Assembly: GCF_014646915.1 (NCBI RefSeq)
Contig: NZ_BMOE01000005.1
Coordinates: 198,355 to 262,354, forward strand
Direction of reading: 5' to 3'
Length of the DNA: 64,000 bases
Source of the DNA: Deinococcus aquiradiocola
GTDB taxonomy: Bacteria > Deinococcota > Deinococci > Deinococcales > Deinococcaceae
Shown here piece by piece: positions 61,402 through 64,000 of the stretch; the first letter of the stretch is position 1; every line of letters starts with the position of its first letter. The notes below the pieces were generated by a model. That model worked only from the letters and a program-made list of their open reading frames with translations, searched no databases and was not told where the DNA came from. Made by a program: the position numbers and the translations under genes.

Positions 61402-61944
61402 TCACGGGAGAACGGAACGGCCCGCCGCGCCCAGCTCCGGCGCGGCCTGCGTGCCGCCCAGAATCCCGAAATTCACGACGCGGCCCGACCCGTCCAGCCC
61501 GAACGCCACCGTCCACTCCACGCGCGGGCCACGCTCGAACGTCGCCGTCCGCAGGTAATACGTGACGCCGTCCTGCTCCTGCACGTCCTCCGACAGCAGC
61601 CGCGTCTCCCGGCCGTACGTCTTCACGCCCGACGCCCGGTACGCCCGGAACGCCGTGATGTCCCCGCCGAAGTTCGCGCGGGCCATCGGCAGGAACGCCG
61701 CCCACACCGGGTCGAGCTGCTGCGCGTAGAACCACGTCACCAGCTGCCGTCCACGCTTCAGTGCCGCGTCCCGGTCGAGCTTCACGCCCGGCTGCGCGGA
61801 CGGTGAGGCCGGTGCGGACCGCGCGGGCGGCAGCGCGGGCACGCCCGCCGCCGCGAGCGCCGCACCGCCCGGCAGACCCGCCCACACCAGCCCCACGCCC
61901 AGCAGTCCCGTACCCAGCCACCTCAGGCAACCCGTTCCACGCAT
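61402..61944 (-). CDS. Exported hypothetical protein
   Basis: The 180-residue protein has a signal peptide ([21 protein letters not shown]), a Pro/Ala-rich stretch and then a domain with [27 protein letters not shown] that looks like a small NTF2/DUF3887-like fold. It is probably periplasmic. GGAGG lies 6 nt before the ATG. Enzymatic activity is not evident. It precedes acpS by 28 bp, but acpS has its own leaderless promoter. Confidence 0.65.
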   Translation of the reverse strand: MRGTGCLRWLGTGLLGVGLVWAGLPGGAALAAAGVPALPPARSAPASPSAQPGVKLDRDAALKRGRQLVTWFYAQQLDPVWAAFLPMARANFGGDITAFRAYRASGVKTYGRETRLLSEDVQEQDGVTYYLRTATFERGPRVEWTVAFGLDGSGRVVNFGILGGTQAAPELGAAGRSVLP

Positions 61945-62169
61945 GACCCACCTCCATCCCGAGAGCGGCCGCACCCACCCAGTCCGGGCACGGGAACACT
62001 TCCCGCCGCCCGCCGCAGCGGCCTGTACACAGGTGTATCCATGTTCGCGCGAACTGGATGTGCAGGGTGTGGGGAGGCACCCAGAGCAGGGCAGACAGGG
62101 AAACACGGGGAGGGCCATGTCCAGGCCCTCCCCGCGTTTCCCTGCGGAAACCGGACGGTCCCGCCCGGT

Positions 62170-62300
62170 CATACGGTTTGGAGGCGGTGAAAGAGATGTC
62201 GGTGCTTTTCCCGGCATCCCTGGAATCGGATCAAAACCGTACTTTTTGGTGTTTGCTTCGCTCAGCTGAACTCCAGAAGTACAGCTCAAAACCGGATCAG
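62170..62300 (+). repeat. Dispersed modular repeat, copy E (left module inverted)
   Basis: Boundary boxes TACGGTTTG (62172-62180), TCAAAACCGTA (62231-62241) and TCAAAACCGG (62286-62295) frame two modules. The right module reads forward (CAGCTGAACTCC), but the left module reads as the reverse complement of its orientation in copies A-D (GGAGGCGGTGAAAGAGATGTCGG first). The right end TGATCCGG (minus strand) supplies the TGA stop (62297-62299) of the aminotransferase gene. The remaining 225 bp between 61945 and 62169 hold no visible feature. Confidence 0.85.
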
Positions 62301-63547
62301 CCGTTCGCGGCCCGGTACTCCTCACTCGCCAGCTGAATGCACGCCGCGACCACCTCCATCGCCTCGCGCACCTCCTCGACCGGCGGACGCGTCGGCGCGA
62401 GCCGGATGTTCCGGTCGTGCGGGTCCAGCCCACCAGGGTACGTCGCGCCCGCAGGCGTCAGGCTCACGCCCGCCTCGCCCGCGAGCTGCACCACGCGCCG
62501 CGCGACCGGCAGCGTCGTATCCAGGCTGATGAAGTACCCGCCCTTCGGCGTGCCCCACGTCGCCAGCTCCCCACCCCGCCCGAGCGCCGCGCTCAGCACC
62601 TCGTCCACCGCCGCGAACTTCGGCGCGATGATCTCCGCGTGCCGCGCCATCAGCCCCTCCACGCCGCCCGGGTAGCCCTCCAGGAAGCGCACGTGCCGCC
62701 ACTGCTCCACCTTGTTCGGCCCGATGCTCTGCGCGTTCAGCCACGCCCCCACCGCCTTCACGTTCGCGGCACTCGACGCCACGAACCCCAGGCCCGCACC
62801 CGCGAACGTGATCTTGGACGTGCTCGCGAACACGAACGCCCGGTCCGGATGTCCCGCCTCCGCGCACAACGCCACGAAATTCACGGCCTCGTCCCGGTCC
62901 TGCGCGTACAGGTGATGCACGCGGTACGCGTCGTCCGCGAAGATCGTGAAGTCCGGCGCGGCCGCCTTCAGCGCCGCCAGACGACGCGCCTTCTGCACGC
63001 TGACGGTCTCGCCGCCCGGGTTGCTGTACGTCGGCACGAACAGCACGCCCTTCACGCGGTCACTGCCCGCCGCGAGCCGCTCCACGGCGTCCACGTCCGG
63101 CCCGTCCGCCTGCATCTCCACCGTCAGCAGCTCGAACCCCAGCGTCTGCAGCAGCAGGAAGTGACGGTCGTAGCCGGGCGTCGTCACGATCAGCTGCGGC
63201 CGCTGCGCCGCCCACGGCGACGTGCTGCCCGGCAGGCCCTTCAGCAGCGCCCACGTCAGCACGTGGCCCTGCACCTCCAGGCTCGCGTTGTTCCACACCA
63301 GCATCTGATCGGCCGTCACGTCCATCATCCGCCCGAACAGCTCCCGCGCTTCCGGCAGGCCCGCCACGCCGCCCGCCGAGTAATTGCGGATGTCCTGCCC
63401 GCCCGCCGTGAGCGTATCGTGCGGCCCGACCGCGTTCAGCAGGTCGTTGCTGAGATCGAAGTCCGCGTCGGACGGCTGACCGCGTTGCATGTTGAGCTTG
63501 AGTCCACGGGCCTTGAACGCCTCGTACCGGTCGCGTGCGCCTGTCAT
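62297..63547 (-). CDS. PLP-dependent aminotransferase, fold type I
   Basis: The 416-residue enzyme has LNMQRGQPSDADFDLSND, the NYSAGGVAGLPEAR segment, VPTYSNPGGETVS and the PLP-binding lysine in ASTSKITFAGAGLG. This fits the Ic-type (MocR-like, without HTH) aspartate/2-oxo acid aminotransferase group. The amino donor is not predictable. Start: ATG 6 nt after TACGCT (63554-63559), leaderless; the 29-residue extension upstream contains that promoter. Stop codon embedded in repeat E. Confidence 0.9.
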   Translation of the reverse strand: MTGARDRYEAFKARGLKLNMQRGQPSDADFDLSNDLLNAVGPHDTLTAGGQDIRNYSAGGVAGLPEARELFGRMMDVTADQMLVWNNASLEVQGHVLTWALLKGLPGSTSPWAAQRPQLIVTTPGYDRHFLLLQTLGFELLTVEMQADGPDVDAVERLAAGSDRVKGVLFVPTYSNPGGETVSVQKARRLAALKAAAPDFTIFADDAYRVHHLYAQDRDEAVNFVALCAEAGHPDRAFVFASTSKITFAGAGLGFVASSAANVKAVGAWLNAQSIGPNKVEQWRHVRFLEGYPGGVEGLMARHAEIIAPKFAAVDEVLSAALGRGGELATWGTPKGGYFISLDTTLPVARRVVQLAGEAGVSLTPAGATYPGGLDPHDRNIRLAPTRPPVEEVREAMEVVAACIQLASEEYRAANG

Positions 63548-63640
63548 GCCGTCAGCGTAGCAGGGGCCACGCGACCCGCACCACAGATTGGATAGGGAAG
63601 ACGCGCCCCGGCACCCCGTACCTCCCGCCCGCACCGGTCA

Positions 63641-63664
63641 AGAAAAATGCGCCCTTCCGGGCGC
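63641..63664 (-). terminator. Hairpin with U-tract facing left
   Basis: GCGCCC (63649-63654) and GGGCGC (63659-63664) form a stem. On the minus strand it is followed by ATTTTTCTT (63639-63648). It lies just left of the IS1-like end and would stop transcription leaving it toward the aminotransferase gene. Confidence 0.65.
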
Positions 63665-63685
63665 TCTTGATAAGAAAGATAGCGC

Positions 63686-64000
63686 GGTATGCACCGCACG
63701 TCAACTTATGCGTCCCTGTGGTCGTGGACTCCTGGGCACGACAGTGGTTCAATGAACCATGAACGAGCTTACGTGTCCGCATTGCGGCGCCGTCCGCATC
63801 GTCAAAAACGGCCATGCCCACACCGGCAAGCAGCGTTACCTGTGCCGTATCTGCAAGTACCAGTTCACGCTCGACCATACCCGACCCCCGATTTCGCCTG
63901 AAACCGTCGCTCTGGTCGACCGAATGTTATCCGAACGGATCTCCCATCGGGGGATCTGCCGGGTGGTCGGCGTCAGCCGCTCCTGGTTCCGCAGACACCT
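63686..64000 (+). mobile_element. IS1-family insertion sequence, left end (runs off the right edge)
   Basis: The segment from about 63686, starting GGTATGCACCG and continuing CAACTTATG, resembles the GGT..CAACTTA left end of IS1 elements and is followed by an InsA-type gene. Only the left end is in the window, so the right inverted repeat and target duplication cannot be seen. Confidence 0.7.
63759..64000 (+). CDS. IS1-family transposase, N-terminal (InsA-like) part
   Basis: The visible 80 residues start MNELTCPHCGAVRIVKNGHAHTG and contain a CPHC..CRIC zinc ribbon (C6, C9 and a second pair after about 20 residues), then RGICRVVGVSRSWFRRH, a helix-turn-helix. This is the InsA DNA-binding module of IS1. 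In IS1 the full transposase is made by frameshifting between insA and insB; the downstream frame is outside the window. A GGTTCA/TGAACC palindrome overlaps the start codon. Confidence 0.85.
   Translation, partial: MNELTCPHCGAVRIVKNGHAHTGKQRYLCRICKYQFTLDHTRPPISPETVALVDRMLSERISHRGICRVVGVSRSWFRRH

Overview
The window is high-GC bacterial chromosomal DNA and looks like a Deinococcus species. Three things point there. First, at least twenty genes start 5-9 nt after a TANNNT -10 box and have no ribosome binding site, which is the leaderless architecture common in Deinococcus-Thermus. Second, the ferredoxin is of the Thermus-like seven-iron type and the cytochrome oxidase has subunits I and III fused. 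Third, a HAIR heat-shock operator and an LEA-like 11-residue-repeat protein are present. Almost all of the window is ordinary chromosome. The only mobile DNA I recognise is the left end of an IS1-like element at the right edge (from about 63686).

Layout from left to right. 1-3030: end of dxr, two small unknown genes, isocitrate lyase aceA. 3030-8570: a 986-residue ATPase/TPR protein, a secreted TPR protein, a lipid kinase, a lipoprotein. 8570-13270: a CoA-transferase pair (scoAB), a small HTH protein, hemB, an LEA-like repeat protein. 13270-16240: a five-gene ABC exporter operon with its own XRE regulator and paired palindromic operators. 16318-19414: a fused MNT-HEPN protein, a DUF3291 protein, a RidA protein, a degenerate pyrophosphatase-like protein, an aldo/keto reductase. 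19627-25957: a second ABC exporter, a DedA protein, a two-component system, an RNB ribonuclease. 26173-29871: a SHOCT/DUF4097/DUF2089 cluster and an MFS efflux pump. 29939-31755: ferredoxin, a Crp/Fnr regulator, a GNAT acetyltransferase.

31821-38198: the haem-copper oxidase block (coxA/III fusion, coxB with a fused cytochrome c domain, ctaB, ctaA, a DUF420 protein). 38256-43634: panB, small unknowns, a TPR protein and ftsH under a consensus HspR operator. 43934-47686: an SDR, a membrane protein, gatB and a DEDDh exonuclease, with a 65-bp tandem repeat between the last two. 47944-52859: a beta-CASP metallo-beta-lactamase nuclease and an NAD salvage cluster (pncB, nadE, nadM). 52945-56408: tRNA-Pro, a metallophosphoesterase, pheA, an amidase, tRNA-Val. 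56499-63547: an MFS sugar-efflux-like protein, an oligopeptide-binding protein, two overlapping HAD phosphatases with acpS, a secreted unknown and an aminotransferase.

The most unusual feature is a dispersed family of modular palindromic repeats (five full and three partial copies). They sit directly against gene 3' ends, and in most cases the TGA stop codon of the adjacent gene is itself part of the repeat terminus. In one copy the left module is inverted relative to the right one. Other highlights are the doubly palindromic operator of the ABC/XRE operon, the single-chain MNT-HEPN protein and the LEA-like protein.
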